A DNA stretch of 64,000 bases from Flavipsychrobacter sp. GTDB lineage: Bacteria > Bacteroidota > Bacteroidia > Chitinophagales > Chitinophagaceae. The translations under genes and the position numbers were made by a program. The DNA lies in the NCBI GenBank assembly GCA_016787265.1, contig JAEUVF010000018.1, positions 121,402-185,401 on the forward strand, in the 5' to 3' direction. The notes beneath the pieces were generated by a model. The model saw only the letters and a program-made list of their open reading frames with translations. It did no database searches and was not told where the DNA came from. This document shows, one piece after another, positions 27,254-36,363 of the stretch (positions are counted from its first letter, which is position 1; each line of letters begins with the position of its first letter).

Positions 27254-28240
27254 ATGAATTTTGATCAGCTGTTTGATGCCTTTGGCAAAGTGAAAGTTGC
27301 GGTGGTTGGTGATGTTATGCTGGATACTTATTGGTGGGGACATGTCGATCGCATTTCTCCTGAAGCACCAGTGCCTGTTGTTGCATTGGATCGAAGTGAA
27401 TTAAGAATCGGGGGAGCCGGAAATGTGGCGCTGAACCTGGTGGCCCTGGGTGCACAGGTTCATATTTTTTCCGTAATGGGGGAGGACCAGGATGGAAAAC
27501 AACTGGATCAATTACTCACTGACAGCAATATTGATACTTCTTATATTATTTTCAGTCACGAAAGAAAAACCACCAACAAAATCCGCGTCATCAGCAGAAA
27601 TCAGCAAATGATGCGCTTGGATGCTGAAACTGTAAAGGACCTTAGTGCTACAGAAGAGGAAGCAATTTTCGACCGGATCTCGGAATATGTGCAGAAAGAA
27701 AAACCACAGGTATTAATTTTCGAAGACTACAATAAAGGGGTACTCACGGAATCCCTGATCGGGAAAATTATTTCACTCTGTAAACAGGAAGGGGTAGTAA
27801 CAACGGTAGATCCCAAGAAGAAAAACTTCTTCACTTATAAGGGAGTGGATATTTTCAAACCTAATCTCAAAGAAGTCAAAGAAGGATTGAATTTGTCCCT
27901 GGAAAAAGTGGATCAATCATCCCTTGCTGAAGTACATAAAAGATTGTCGCAGGAACTTGGTCATGCTATTTCATTTATTACTTTATCAGAGAAAGGTGTA
28001 TTTGTTCAGCAGAAGGAAACTGCTTTTCAGATACCATCGCATATTCGCAACATCGCAGATGTATCCGGGGCCGGCGACACCGTAATTGCTGTAGCCTCCC
28101 TGGTATATGCTGTAACAAAAGATATTCGCTTGTTTGCAGCCATGGCCAATATTGCAGGCGGATTGGTATGCGAGGAAGTGGGCACGGCTGCCATTGATAA
28201 AAAGCGTTTCCTGCAGGAATGCAAACAATTACTTAGTTAG
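27254..28240 (+). CDS. D-glycero-beta-D-manno-heptose-7-phosphate kinase (PfkB family)
   Basis: Phosphorylates heptose-7-phosphate at C1 in the ADP-heptose pathway for lipopolysaccharide core; corresponds to the kinase half of HldE (RfaE1). Motifs: VVGDVMLDTYWWG near the N-terminus, the glycine-rich substrate loop GGAGNVALNL, and the ATP/catalytic signature DVSGAGDTVIAVAS with its aspartate base near residue 280. The start ATG at 27,254 is preferred; seven upstream codons also in frame overlap the permease stop. At 328 residues it holds only the kinase domain, so the nucleotidyltransferase must be elsewhere. Its 3' end overlaps the convergent DUF4230 gene by eight bases. Confidence 0.88.
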   Translation: MNFDQLFDAFGKVKVAVVGDVMLDTYWWGHVDRISPEAPVPVVALDRSELRIGGAGNVALNLVALGAQVHIFSVMGEDQDGKQLDQLLTDSNIDTSYIIFSHERKTTNKIRVISRNQQMMRLDAETVKDLSATEEEAIFDRISEYVQKEKPQVLIFEDYNKGVLTESLIGKIISLCKQEGVVTTVDPKKKNFFTYKGVDIFKPNLKEVKEGLNLSLEKVDQSSLAEVHKRLSQELGHAISFITLSEKGVFVQQKETAFQIPSHIRNIADVSGAGDTVIAVASLVYAVTKDIRLFAAMANIAGGLVCEEVGTAAIDKKRFLQECKQLLS

Positions 28241-28859
28241 TAGCCACTCTTATTTTTTGAAATCCCTGCAAGGCCAGGAAATTCCGCAGCACTTTCAACG
28301 CCTGCTCATCCGCTTTTACAAGGATCCCTTTTTCGGTTGCCCGTTGCCGTAATTTTTCGCTGGCCTGAGACACCAGGCGATTGGTTTCAGCCTGTGACCA
28401 GTTACCTTCTTCAATGAAAACATCCGTACCGGATGGATTAACAATAATATCCTGTATGGTTGCTGACGGAATGGTAACCGATACAGAATCTTCCCTGATA
28501 AAAACAGCATTAGCTTCCATCCGGTTTAAATCCGTTCCGGCGATCACTTTACCTTTCACTACCAATACCAGTCGCTCTGCCTGTGCCAATGGTAGTGGAC
28601 TTATCCAGTCCAGTATTTTTTTTGGAGAGCCTGGTGGAACCGGGCGTACCTGGCTAACTACCACTTCATCAGAAGATTCAATGGTCATCAAAGTTGCGAT
28701 CTGTTTTATTTCAGTTATCAGCAGGGGTGTTTCTTCAATCAATACCGGGCCTGGCTTAAACCAGCTACTAACAGATGGCAGCCCGTTCAATTTTACGAGC
28801 AGGCTGTATAGGAGTACAATTATCAATAAAGCTGCCACTATTTTCAAAACAGATCTCAT
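28233..28859 (-). CDS. DUF4230-domain protein, membrane-anchored
   Basis: 208 residues with one N-terminal membrane segment (IVAALLIIVLLYSLLV, about 6-22) and a periplasmic remainder. The body matches DUF4230: LLITEIKQIATLMTIESSDEVV, then a LVVKGKVIAGTDLNRM segment and a conserved VTIPSATI strand, ending in a helical region and VLRNFLALQGFQKIRV. Function unknown. Its start codon overlaps the stop of a second DUF4230 gene by four bases, so the two are translated from one message and may form a heteromer. Confidence 0.85.
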   Translation of the reverse strand: MRSVLKIVAALLIIVLLYSLLVKLNGLPSVSSWFKPGPVLIEETPLLITEIKQIATLMTIESSDEVVVSQVRPVPPGSPKKILDWISPLPLAQAERLVLVVKGKVIAGTDLNRMEANAVFIREDSVSVTIPSATIQDIIVNPSGTDVFIEEGNWSQAETNRLVSQASEKLRQRATEKGILVKADEQALKVLRNFLALQGFQKIRVATN

Positions 28860-29425
28860 CGTAGTATACTGGCTGGTTGGTCAGTGAATTCAATTTTTAT
28901 ATCCTCATAACCCAATTGCTGACAAAAGCGGGTGATCCATTCACGGGTATGCGTACGCGAAGTTTCAAGAATGCCGGTTTCGGGTATGGCGGCTTCGATC
29001 TGTTTCTCTGCCTGTGCCAGTAAGTCCATTCGTTCCTGCTGACTGAATTCAGAACGAAGCAATCCAACTTCTTCATATTCCATTCGTATCTTTTCGGGAG
29101 GCAATTGAAGAGACAGAATTTTCGGTGGCGGTAATTTGATCTGAATGGAATTTCCGGAGGTGGTGATATCATCTTCACTTAACTGGGTCAGATCAATTCC
29201 TGCTTTGAGATTGGCTTCCACACTTAGCAGAATTTTTCGATCCCCCACTTTATACCAGGTCTGGTTATCACTTGCCTTTACAATTTTGGTAATGGTGTAT
29301 TCGGTAGTGGCCAATGCACCCATTTCTTTTATCGCCAGTACCTTCTCCTCCCGAGGTAGGGATGAGCTGCAGCCTGCGAGCAGGAGAAGTAAAAGTCCGG
29401 TCAGATACTGCCCAAATTTGCTCAT
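28856..29425 (-). CDS. DUF4230-domain lipoprotein
   Basis: 189 residues with a lipoprotein signal (LLLLLLAGCSSS, Cys19). The body has the same order as its neighbour: IKEMGALATTEYTITKIV, ILLSVEANLKAGIDLTQL, then IQIKLPPPKIL and a C-terminal helix plus FCQQLGYEDIKIEF. The first gene of the pair is outer-membrane or inner-membrane lipid-anchored while the second has an uncleaved helix. It is divergent from ispD with only 33 bases between start codons, so each promoter must lie within or very near the other gene. Confidence 0.83.
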   Translation of the reverse strand: MSKFGQYLTGLLLLLLAGCSSSLPREEKVLAIKEMGALATTEYTITKIVKASDNQTWYKVGDRKILLSVEANLKAGIDLTQLSEDDITTSGNSIQIKLPPPKILSLQLPPEKIRMEYEEVGLLRSEFSQQERMDLLAQAEKQIEAAIPETGILETSRTHTREWITRFCQQLGYEDIKIEFTDQPASILR

Positions 29426-29458
29426 ATTTGCAAATTACGTCTTTCGTAATTTGATCAT

Positions 29459-30139
29459 ATGGAAAAATATGCAGTGATTGTAGCGGGTGGGTCCGGACTT
29501 CGGATGGGAACAGCTGTTCCCAAACAATTTTTGATGCTGCGGGATAAACCGGTACTCTGGTATACACTGACGGCTTTTCTGGATGCCTTCCCCGATTTAC
29601 AAATTATTCTCGTTCTGCCGGAGCATCATATCGAGACCGGTAAAAGCATATTAAGGTCGACTCATGATCCGGACAGAATCTGGATGACAACCGGCGGAGA
29701 AACCAGGTTTCATTCTGTAAGAAACGGATTGCAGCATATTCAACGGCATTCCATTGTATTTGTGCATGATGGGGTACGTTGCCTGCTAACACCAGATTTG
29801 ATTAGACGTTGTTACAATGGTGCAGTGGATAAAGGAAACGCCATTCCCGCCACCACAGCAGTGGATTCCATTCGAATGGAAACTGTAAATGGGGCAGTAT
29901 CGATTGACAGGGATCGGATTCGATTAATTCAAACTCCGCAAACCTTTTATTCAGATATCATCAAGTCTGCTTTCGAACAGGATTTTCATGAATCCTTTAC
30001 AGATGAAGCCAGCGTGGTAGAAAAACTAGGCGTTAAAATTAACCTGATTGAAGGGGAGATAACCAATATTAAAATTACCCGGCCACTGGATCTGCTGATA
30101 GCTGAAAAAGTATTGGAAGAAAGGGAGATGGGACTTTAA
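29459..30139 (+). CDS. ispD: 2-C-methyl-D-erythritol 4-phosphate cytidylyltransferase
   Basis: Third enzyme of the non-mevalonate isoprenoid pathway; makes CDP-methylerythritol from CTP. The nucleotide-binding start VIVAGGSGLRMGTAVPKQFL holds the Arg and Lys that contact CTP; further conserved parts are VFVHDGVRCL, IPATTAVDSIR, LIQTPQTF and NIKITRPLDLLIAE at the C-terminus. At 226 residues it is full length. It ends four bases inside the convergent FemAB-like gene. Confidence 0.95.
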   Translation: MEKYAVIVAGGSGLRMGTAVPKQFLMLRDKPVLWYTLTAFLDAFPDLQIILVLPEHHIETGKSILRSTHDPDRIWMTTGGETRFHSVRNGLQHIQRHSIVFVHDGVRCLLTPDLIRRCYNGAVDKGNAIPATTAVDSIRMETVNGAVSIDRDRIRLIQTPQTFYSDIIKSAFEQDFHESFTDEASVVEKLGVKINLIEGEITNIKITRPLDLLIAEKVLEEREMGL

Positions 30140-31053
30140 TAACGCGGTTTCATCCATTGGACCGGCAACGGAAGGTCATTCCAGGCAACAAAAAAATAAG
30201 GCTCATTAACAGCACCAAAATTCTGGTAAAAATGAGCAATACCCGGGCGATCTGACCCTTCCATATCCAGCCAGTTCAACTGACCTGCAAATTCCCGGAT
30301 CAATTGATCCAGTAAAAAATGATTAGCCGCTTTTTTTCGGGCAGTCGCTACCGTTATATTGGCCAGTAAATACAAACGCTGGCGGTCTTTTAAACAAAGA
30401 CAGGCAGCCTGAATTTCACCTGCTAAAAGTACTTCCCGTATTACCAGTTGTTCTTGTCCTTTTTCTGTGAGGCAGTATTGCTGGAGTCGCCAGTAATCCT
30501 GGCTGGAATAGTTCAACGATTTGCCATAGGTCTGTTGATACAGTGCAATAACATGCTGCGGATTTTCAGCTTTGCGGTATTCAAAAGTATATTGTGCCGC
30601 AATTTTCCTGTTTTTCAGGAGATCGGTTTTGTAGGCTTTTTCTATATCCGAATAGTCAGGCTGCAGGTTTACCAGGTAATTATTTCTTGTTCGGATATAA
30701 CAATCGCTACCCGATGGATCTTTCGCCAGATAAAATTCAGCAAACCGGAAACGCTTCCTGCAGGCAGCAAGGAAAAGACCGACCAGGTAACCGTCTACAG
30801 GAACCAGTGAAGCGATCGTTGTTTGTTGAATGAAAGCAGGCTGATGCAGGTACGCTATCCCCCATTTTTTACGTGGGAAAACGGGTAAAACGGCTTCGTA
30901 ATCTTTATAAACAAAAGCAGCCCAGTTACCCGCCATCGCGGTAAGAAATGAAGGGTCTGCATATAAGCCCACCTTATCCGTTATTCGCCTCCATTTCTCG
31001 TAAGAAATAGCTGTCGACTCAATGAATTTTATAGTGTTTGGGTCATCAACCAT
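30136..31053 (-). CDS. GNAT-fold, FemAB-like protein
   Basis: 305 residues, soluble. No exact family name is sure, but the layout resembles FemAB/BioF2-type acyltransferases of the GNAT fold: an N-terminal domain with WAAFVYKDYEAVLPVFPRKKWG and YLHQPAFIQQ, then a second domain with ALYQQTYGK, VLLAGEIQAACLCLKDRQRLYLL and the final LDMEGSDRPGIAHFYQNFGA. Such proteins transfer aminoacyl groups to cell wall precursors or to small molecules. It overlaps the 3' end of the M1 peptidase by 25 bases, so the two are likely cotranscribed. Confidence 0.72.
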   Translation of the reverse strand: MVDDPNTIKFIESTAISYEKWRRITDKVGLYADPSFLTAMAGNWAAFVYKDYEAVLPVFPRKKWGIAYLHQPAFIQQTTIASLVPVDGYLVGLFLAACRKRFRFAEFYLAKDPSGSDCYIRTRNNYLVNLQPDYSDIEKAYKTDLLKNRKIAAQYTFEYRKAENPQHVIALYQQTYGKSLNYSSQDYWRLQQYCLTEKGQEQLVIREVLLAGEIQAACLCLKDRQRLYLLANITVATARKKAANHFLLDQLIREFAGQLNWLDMEGSDRPGIAHFYQNFGAVNEPYFFVAWNDLPLPVQWMKPRY

Positions 31054-33761
31054 TTTTTTGCCGACAGGTTTTGAATGTCTATACTGAAGGAAATTGTTTT
31101 CAGGAATCTTTTTTCTCCTAATGTGGATTGATGGTAGTTCCGGAATACTTTCGAATTCACAACGGGAATATAAAGATTTACGAGGTTTCGGAAGAGGGAG
31201 AGTTGCAGACCTGCGTCCATCAGAAACCTGCCATCTTCCTGATCTTCTTCCCAGGCGCCGGCATAAGTACCTATGTCCATGAATAGTTTGAGTGGAATTT
31301 TCACGGGTAGTTTACTCAATGGATTCAGATTGGAAGGGATATCGGCTGTGAGGTTAAGCGCTGTTAGCCAGTTATCGGATCTGCCAATTTTATTGCTTAG
31401 TAAATCGGTTCGAACTTTGAACCCGCCGTCCCGCATCATGAGCTGCTGGCTTTTCCATCCGGTGAATTCATTTCTGCCAGCAAAATAATTACTGTAGGTA
31501 TAATCTTCAAAACCGTTGGCACCGGTCATGTTCAGGTAGTATCTGCTGTTGGTTAATTGTTTTTCCACTGTATTTGAACCATGTGGAATAAACTTTCCGG
31601 CAAAGAACCTGACTTGAAGGCCACCACCTTCCGGTTTAGAATAATTCAGAAAATAGTGGGCAGTGAATGCCAGACGGGAAAAAGTGTTACCCAGTTCAAT
31701 ATTTCCCTCCAGGCTATAAGGATAAAGCCTGCGATGATTGGCATGAAAAAATCGAAGCTGTTGCAGATTCCTGTTAACAGGATTGATTTGATCTATGAAG
31801 AAAGTATCTGAACCATTGATAACCTGGTTGGTTTTCATAAACTCTTCCCTGAAAAAGTAGGAGGTAAATTGAAGGAAGCTTTCTTTTTTCGAAACAGGAG
31901 AGGGATTCGCAAAATTGATGCGTAGATAAGGAGCCAGTTTCATCACACTGAATTGGAGGTCAGTAGTACCTGTCTTAAAAGCATCCATGGTAACTTTCAT
32001 CAGGGAAGCACCCAATATCCACTCCTTAACATCTATGGTGTTTCTCTTGTAACGGGGGGAGCTGAACCAATGCTGGCTAATATGTCCGATTCCACCCAAT
32101 TCCTTGCTACCCGTTCCATAGGTTGGTGCAAGGAAGAACCGAAACCGGCTGAGCGGCAATTGATAGTTATGAAAAAAAGCACCCAGCTGTAATCCATCAT
32201 AATGATTATAACCGATAGCCGGACCAATACCCAGGTACTGAAACTTTTCCGGTTGCCGGCTGCTGAATAAAAAAACTGGTTTAAGTTTTCTGCCGGAAAC
32301 ATTCAATAGCGGTGCATCGGATGGAAAAGTTGTTGGCAATGCGAAACTGGAAGCCCAGTCACTGCTGTCTGCATGCCGGTAGAGATGTTTATTTACATAT
32401 GCATGCATGAGCTCATCAAAGCGCTGGCTGCCCAGCCTTTCCTCCAGTTGCTCCAGTTGAAGTGCTGTTTTTTCATACACCATCAGTCCATAATTCGTGG
32501 AAGTTAATTCTTCCGATGGCAAGGCGGGTGATTGGTCTTCACGAATACTTTCTAATCCGTGGATCAATGCCAGCGATAAATTATCCGGGAATCTGTTGGC
32601 TGGAAAGCCATTCTTATTTTTTGTTTCAGGATAATGCTTGTTTTTATAACGGTTATCATAAAAAGTATTTAATCCCTCATCCAGCCAGGGATTCTGCCGT
32701 TCGTTATTGGCAATGGCTAAGGCGAACCAGTTATGGCCGGTTTCATGTGCAATAATAAGATCCAGTTCCTGCTGATCGCGGATCTGATTCAATACAGTAA
32801 TGGTCGGGTATTCCATGCCTCCAGATCCTGGCCCCTGGTAGCCGTCAACAATGGTCATACTGGAAAAGGGATAATCTCCCAGCCATTCTGATCGGGTAGT
32901 TATGGCCCGTTTCAAAAAAGCCAGGCTATTATCCCAATACGTTTCATTTTGTTTTAAAACCGCGGATGCGAGTTGAATAATTTTTCCGGATGCAAGTTGA
33001 ATCGTATCCGTTTTAATTAAAAAATCCTTCGATGTAAACCAGGCAAAATCAGTACAGTTTTCCTGGCTGAACTGAACTACCTCTTTTCCCGAAACGGATC
33101 CGGACTCACGGTGACCTGTAGCTGCAATTTGATAACCTTCCGGTACGGTTAGGCGAACCTGGTAGTTTCCAAATTCATTGTAAAATTCACCCTGATCCAG
33201 ATATGGCATAGGGTGCCATCCGCTTGCATCATATACGGCAGGTTTGGGATACCACTGGGTAATGGCATAAAAGCCCTTATTATAACCTGATCGCGAGAAC
33301 AGAAAAGGAAGTTTAACCTGGAAGCTGTTAATAATTTTCACCGATTCACCGGGAGCAAGCGGATGCTGGAGTATCAGTTTGCCAAAATCCTGGTGCAGGG
33401 AATCTTCCTGCCATTCCAGCAGTTCGTTATTGGCAGAAAACTGCAGCCGGTTGATATAACCGCGGTTTTCTTCCTTACTGAAATAGAAATCAAGCCGGTT
33501 ATTTCGCAGGAGTTGTTCACTGAAAGCGGTATGATCGTTTTTGTAGGCATTGGGCCAGATATGCAGATAGATATATGGTAGTGTATCCGGACTATTATTG
33601 AAATAATGAATCACCTGCTGGGCGGATATGGTATGAGTGGTTGGATTCAACTCCGCTTCAATCGTATGATCCACCCGTTGTTGCCAGTAATCCTGTGAAA
33701 AGCAGAACAACCGGCAAGCCAGCAAAACAGGTACAAGAACAATTTTTTTCAACTGGTACAT
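31029..33761 (-). CDS. M1-family metallopeptidase, exported
   Basis: 910 residues. A signal peptide (VLVPVLLACRLFCFSQ, about 8-23) sends it to the periplasm or surface. The zinc site is HETGH at residues 339-343 with the third ligand Glu362 in WLDEGLNTFYDNRY; the GGMEYPTITVL substrate motif precedes it. This is the M1 aminopeptidase pattern of Bacteroidota, whose C-terminal half (about 500-910) here is beta-rich (YFLNYSKPEGGGLQVRFFAG and similar alternating segments). That part could be a surface or barrel-like domain. Peptide substrates unknown. Confidence 0.88.
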   Translation of the reverse strand: MYQLKKIVLVPVLLACRLFCFSQDYWQQRVDHTIEAELNPTTHTISAQQVIHYFNNSPDTLPYIYLHIWPNAYKNDHTAFSEQLLRNNRLDFYFSKEENRGYINRLQFSANNELLEWQEDSLHQDFGKLILQHPLAPGESVKIINSFQVKLPFLFSRSGYNKGFYAITQWYPKPAVYDASGWHPMPYLDQGEFYNEFGNYQVRLTVPEGYQIAATGHRESGSVSGKEVVQFSQENCTDFAWFTSKDFLIKTDTIQLASGKIIQLASAVLKQNETYWDNSLAFLKRAITTRSEWLGDYPFSSMTIVDGYQGPGSGGMEYPTITVLNQIRDQQELDLIIAHETGHNWFALAIANNERQNPWLDEGLNTFYDNRYKNKHYPETKNKNGFPANRFPDNLSLALIHGLESIREDQSPALPSEELTSTNYGLMVYEKTALQLEQLEERLGSQRFDELMHAYVNKHLYRHADSSDWASSFALPTTFPSDAPLLNVSGRKLKPVFLFSSRQPEKFQYLGIGPAIGYNHYDGLQLGAFFHNYQLPLSRFRFFLAPTYGTGSKELGGIGHISQHWFSSPRYKRNTIDVKEWILGASLMKVTMDAFKTGTTDLQFSVMKLAPYLRINFANPSPVSKKESFLQFTSYFFREEFMKTNQVINGSDTFFIDQINPVNRNLQQLRFFHANHRRLYPYSLEGNIELGNTFSRLAFTAHYFLNYSKPEGGGLQVRFFAGKFIPHGSNTVEKQLTNSRYYLNMTGANGFEDYTYSNYFAGRNEFTGWKSQQLMMRDGGFKVRTDLLSNKIGRSDNWLTALNLTADIPSNLNPLSKLPVKIPLKLFMDIGTYAGAWEEDQEDGRFLMDAGLQLSLFRNLVNLYIPVVNSKVFRNYHQSTLGEKRFLKTISFSIDIQNLSAKKWLMTQTL

Positions 33762-33767
33762 GGGTTG

Positions 33768-35186
33768 TTATTTTCCTTTACCTGCAAAGATGATCCGAAT
33801 GGTGTACAACATGATTTTGAGATCCAGTGCCAGGGAAATATTTTCAATATAAAGCAGATCATATTTCATTCGTTCCAGCATCTCATCCACATTTTCTGCA
33901 TAACCAAATTGCACCATGCCCCAGGAGGTGAGTCCGGGTTTTACATGCAACAAATATTTAAAATAAGGATTGCGCTGCATGATCTGATCAATGTAGAACT
34001 GTCTTTCGGCTCTTGGTCCAACCAGGCTCATATCTCCCCTCAGGATATTCCAGAGTTGTGGAAACTCATCGAGCCTCCATTTGCGCATATGACGCCCCCA
34101 GGGGGTAATGCGCGGATCGGTGGAAGAAGAAAGCGCGGGACCATGCTGCTCAGCATCTTCAAACATTGATCTGAACTTGAGCATGGTGAAAGGTTTGCCC
34201 TTGTATCCGATACGTTCCTGGCGGTAAAGAATGGGGCCGGGAGAAGATAATTTAACCCGGATAGCGACGTATAAAAAAATCGGCAATAGCAGGATCATGC
34301 CTGTCAACGAAACAAATATGTCAGTGATTCGCTTTATATTCTGTTGCCAGGCAGGAATCAAACCGGTGTGAATGTCATTCAGAAAGGGACTGAATACATT
34401 TTCTGTCCGGATGGCTCCCGACAAGATGGAAATCGCGGAAGGAACCATTTTAATTTCTACGTCCTTATCGCTTAACCGTTTCAGATAGTCTTCCGTTTCA
34501 GTCTCTTTATTGGATTCGAGCGCCAGTACAACAAGTTGTATTTGTAAGCTGTCTATAATGTTTTCAAGTTGATCGCCTGTGCCCAGGTAAGTAAGCGATT
34601 TACTCAGGCTGTTTGGCGCGGGAGCGATATAACCCTGGAAATGGTATCCGTCTTTTTTGAGTTGACCAGCATTAGCTTTATAAATCGTAGCAGCTAAACC
34701 CGCATCCCCAACAAGAATTGAAGGGAATTTGATGGAGCCATTTCCCAATTGTTTCTTAACCCTTTCTAAAATCATCCATCTTCCAAGGAAACTGATACCA
34801 ATCTGGCTGAGTACGAAAAAAGCAAAAGTTTTATAGTAGTAAGCAAGACTTTTATCCTCATCGTTAAGCAGGATCACAAAAAAGATAGCGATGCATCCAA
34901 TCAGGCTGGCCACTACAGTTGTAGTGAATTCACCAAGCCTGGATTTCTTATACAACGATTGATAAGATCCAATAACGGCATAAAAGAGCACCCAGCAAAT
35001 GGGGAGCATCAGCCAGCCCTGCAGGAAGCCGGAATTTAAAAACAGTTGCCCTTCCTGTACAGATGGTATTCCCAGCAGGCGGTTACGATAGAGATAAAAA
35101 ATAAACCAGACAAGCCCGGCAGCCAGGTAATCGCTCAGTGCATACCAGGCAGGTGAAATAACAGGTTGGGAAGATTTTCGATTCAA
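33768..35186 (-). CDS. polyprenyl-phosphate sugar-1-phosphate transferase
   Basis: 472 residues. The N-terminal half has about four membrane helices followed by a CoA-binding-like cytoplasmic region (SILVGDAGLAATIYKANAG), then a further helix (VSLTGMILLLPIFLYVAI) and the catalytic bacterial sugar transferase domain with the hallmark LYRQERIGYKGKPFTMLKFRSM, RKWRLDEFPQLWNILRGDMSLVGPR and KPGLTSWG. It adds the first sugar phosphate to a lipid carrier in exopolysaccharide or O-antigen synthesis. Its start overlaps the stop of the oxidoreductase gene by four bases, suggesting the two make and load a modified sugar. Confidence 0.93.
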   Translation of the reverse strand: MNRKSSQPVISPAWYALSDYLAAGLVWFIFYLYRNRLLGIPSVQEGQLFLNSGFLQGWLMLPICWVLFYAVIGSYQSLYKKSRLGEFTTTVVASLIGCIAIFFVILLNDEDKSLAYYYKTFAFFVLSQIGISFLGRWMILERVKKQLGNGSIKFPSILVGDAGLAATIYKANAGQLKKDGYHFQGYIAPAPNSLSKSLTYLGTGDQLENIIDSLQIQLVVLALESNKETETEDYLKRLSDKDVEIKMVPSAISILSGAIRTENVFSPFLNDIHTGLIPAWQQNIKRITDIFVSLTGMILLLPIFLYVAIRVKLSSPGPILYRQERIGYKGKPFTMLKFRSMFEDAEQHGPALSSSTDPRITPWGRHMRKWRLDEFPQLWNILRGDMSLVGPRAERQFYIDQIMQRNPYFKYLLHVKPGLTSWGMVQFGYAENVDEMLERMKYDLLYIENISLALDLKIMLYTIRIIFAGKGK

Positions 35187-36157
35187 CTATTTATTGTGTT
35201 ATGACGGATCTTGGTTAAAATCTGGTGAGCAACTTCCATGGCTCTGAATCCATCCACTTCTGAAACCACGGTTGGGGTATTCAGCAGGATGGCATCCCGG
35301 AATTCTTCCAGTTCCTTTTTGATGGCGTTTACTTCAGGTACAGCCGGATTGGCTACCGCGATGGTTTTTTTCCCTTTGGGGGTATCAATATCAAATTCAA
35401 ATACATTTTCATCTGCGTCAGCTTTCAGACGGATTACTTCTGTTTTCTTGTTCAGGAAGTCGATGCCAACATAGGCATCTTTCTGGAACAGCCTCATTTT
35501 GCGCATTTTTTTCATGGAAATGCGACTGGAAGTGAGGTTGGCAACACATCCATTGTTAAACTCAATGCGAACGTTGGCGATATCCGGGGTATCGGTCATA
35601 ACAGCAACCCCGCTGGAGGAAATATTTTTCACCTCACTTTTAACCATGTGCAGAATGATATCGATATCATGGATCATGAGATCCAGGATTACACTCACTT
35701 CTGTGCCTCTGGGATTAAATTGAGCCAGGCGATGCACTTCAATGAACATGGGATTCAGCTTCAGGTTTTTGGTTGCCAGGTATGCGGGGTTGAATCGCTC
35801 CACGTGTCCGACCTGCATTTTAATATTCGACTCCTTCACCAGTTTAACGAGTTCCCGGGCTTCGTCCATGGTATTGGCCAGGGGTTTTTCCACGAAAACA
35901 TGTTTTCCGTTCCGGATTGCCAGCTGGCAGAGTTCGAAGTGAAAATTGGTGGGCGCTACGATATCAGCGGCATCAATGGCCTGCAGCAGTGCAACAGGAT
36001 CCTCAAAGCGCGGTATTCCATATTGTTTACTGACTTCTTCTGCAGTCTGGTCATTTGGGTCATAAAAACCGACCAGGTCGATGCCTGCTATTTCTTTCCA
36101 GTTATTGAGGTGAAATTTTCCAAGATGCCCGGTACCAAAAACGCCAATCTTCAACAT
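35183..36157 (-). CDS. Gfo/Idh/MocA-family oxidoreductase
   Basis: 324 residues, cytoplasmic. Rossmann start IGVFGTGHLGKFH, then VAPTNFHFELCQLAI and the family signature KHVFVEKPLANTMDEA, with the catalytic-region GHVERFNPAY and DLMIHDIDIIL (a His that often acts as acid/base). Substrate likely a sugar or nucleotide sugar, as it is translationally coupled to a sugar transferase. The first residues MLKIGVFG make the ATG at 36,157 certain. The 206-base spacer to susC contains A/T-rich promoter-like DNA for both directions but no box I can assign firmly. Confidence 0.9.
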   Translation of the reverse strand: MLKIGVFGTGHLGKFHLNNWKEIAGIDLVGFYDPNDQTAEEVSKQYGIPRFEDPVALLQAIDAADIVAPTNFHFELCQLAIRNGKHVFVEKPLANTMDEARELVKLVKESNIKMQVGHVERFNPAYLATKNLKLNPMFIEVHRLAQFNPRGTEVSVILDLMIHDIDIILHMVKSEVKNISSSGVAVMTDTPDIANVRIEFNNGCVANLTSSRISMKKMRKMRLFQKDAYVGIDFLNKKTEVIRLKADADENVFEFDIDTPKGKKTIAVANPAVPEVNAIKKELEEFRDAILLNTPTVVSEVDGFRAMEVAHQILTKIRHNTINS

Positions 36158-36363
36158 AAGCTATTATTAAGGAGCAAATATAATCAAGCCGGTTAACCTA
36201 TTCTAAGTGTTTATTATATAGCGAATTCGGCCTTGGTATTTGCTCTATTTATACAAATTATCCAAAACTGATACTTTTTTAACATTTTTTTTGGCAATTC
36301 TTATCAAAATGTTAAATTCATGGTGTCTTTTTCTAAGACATATTAGTAAAACCAAATAACTGA

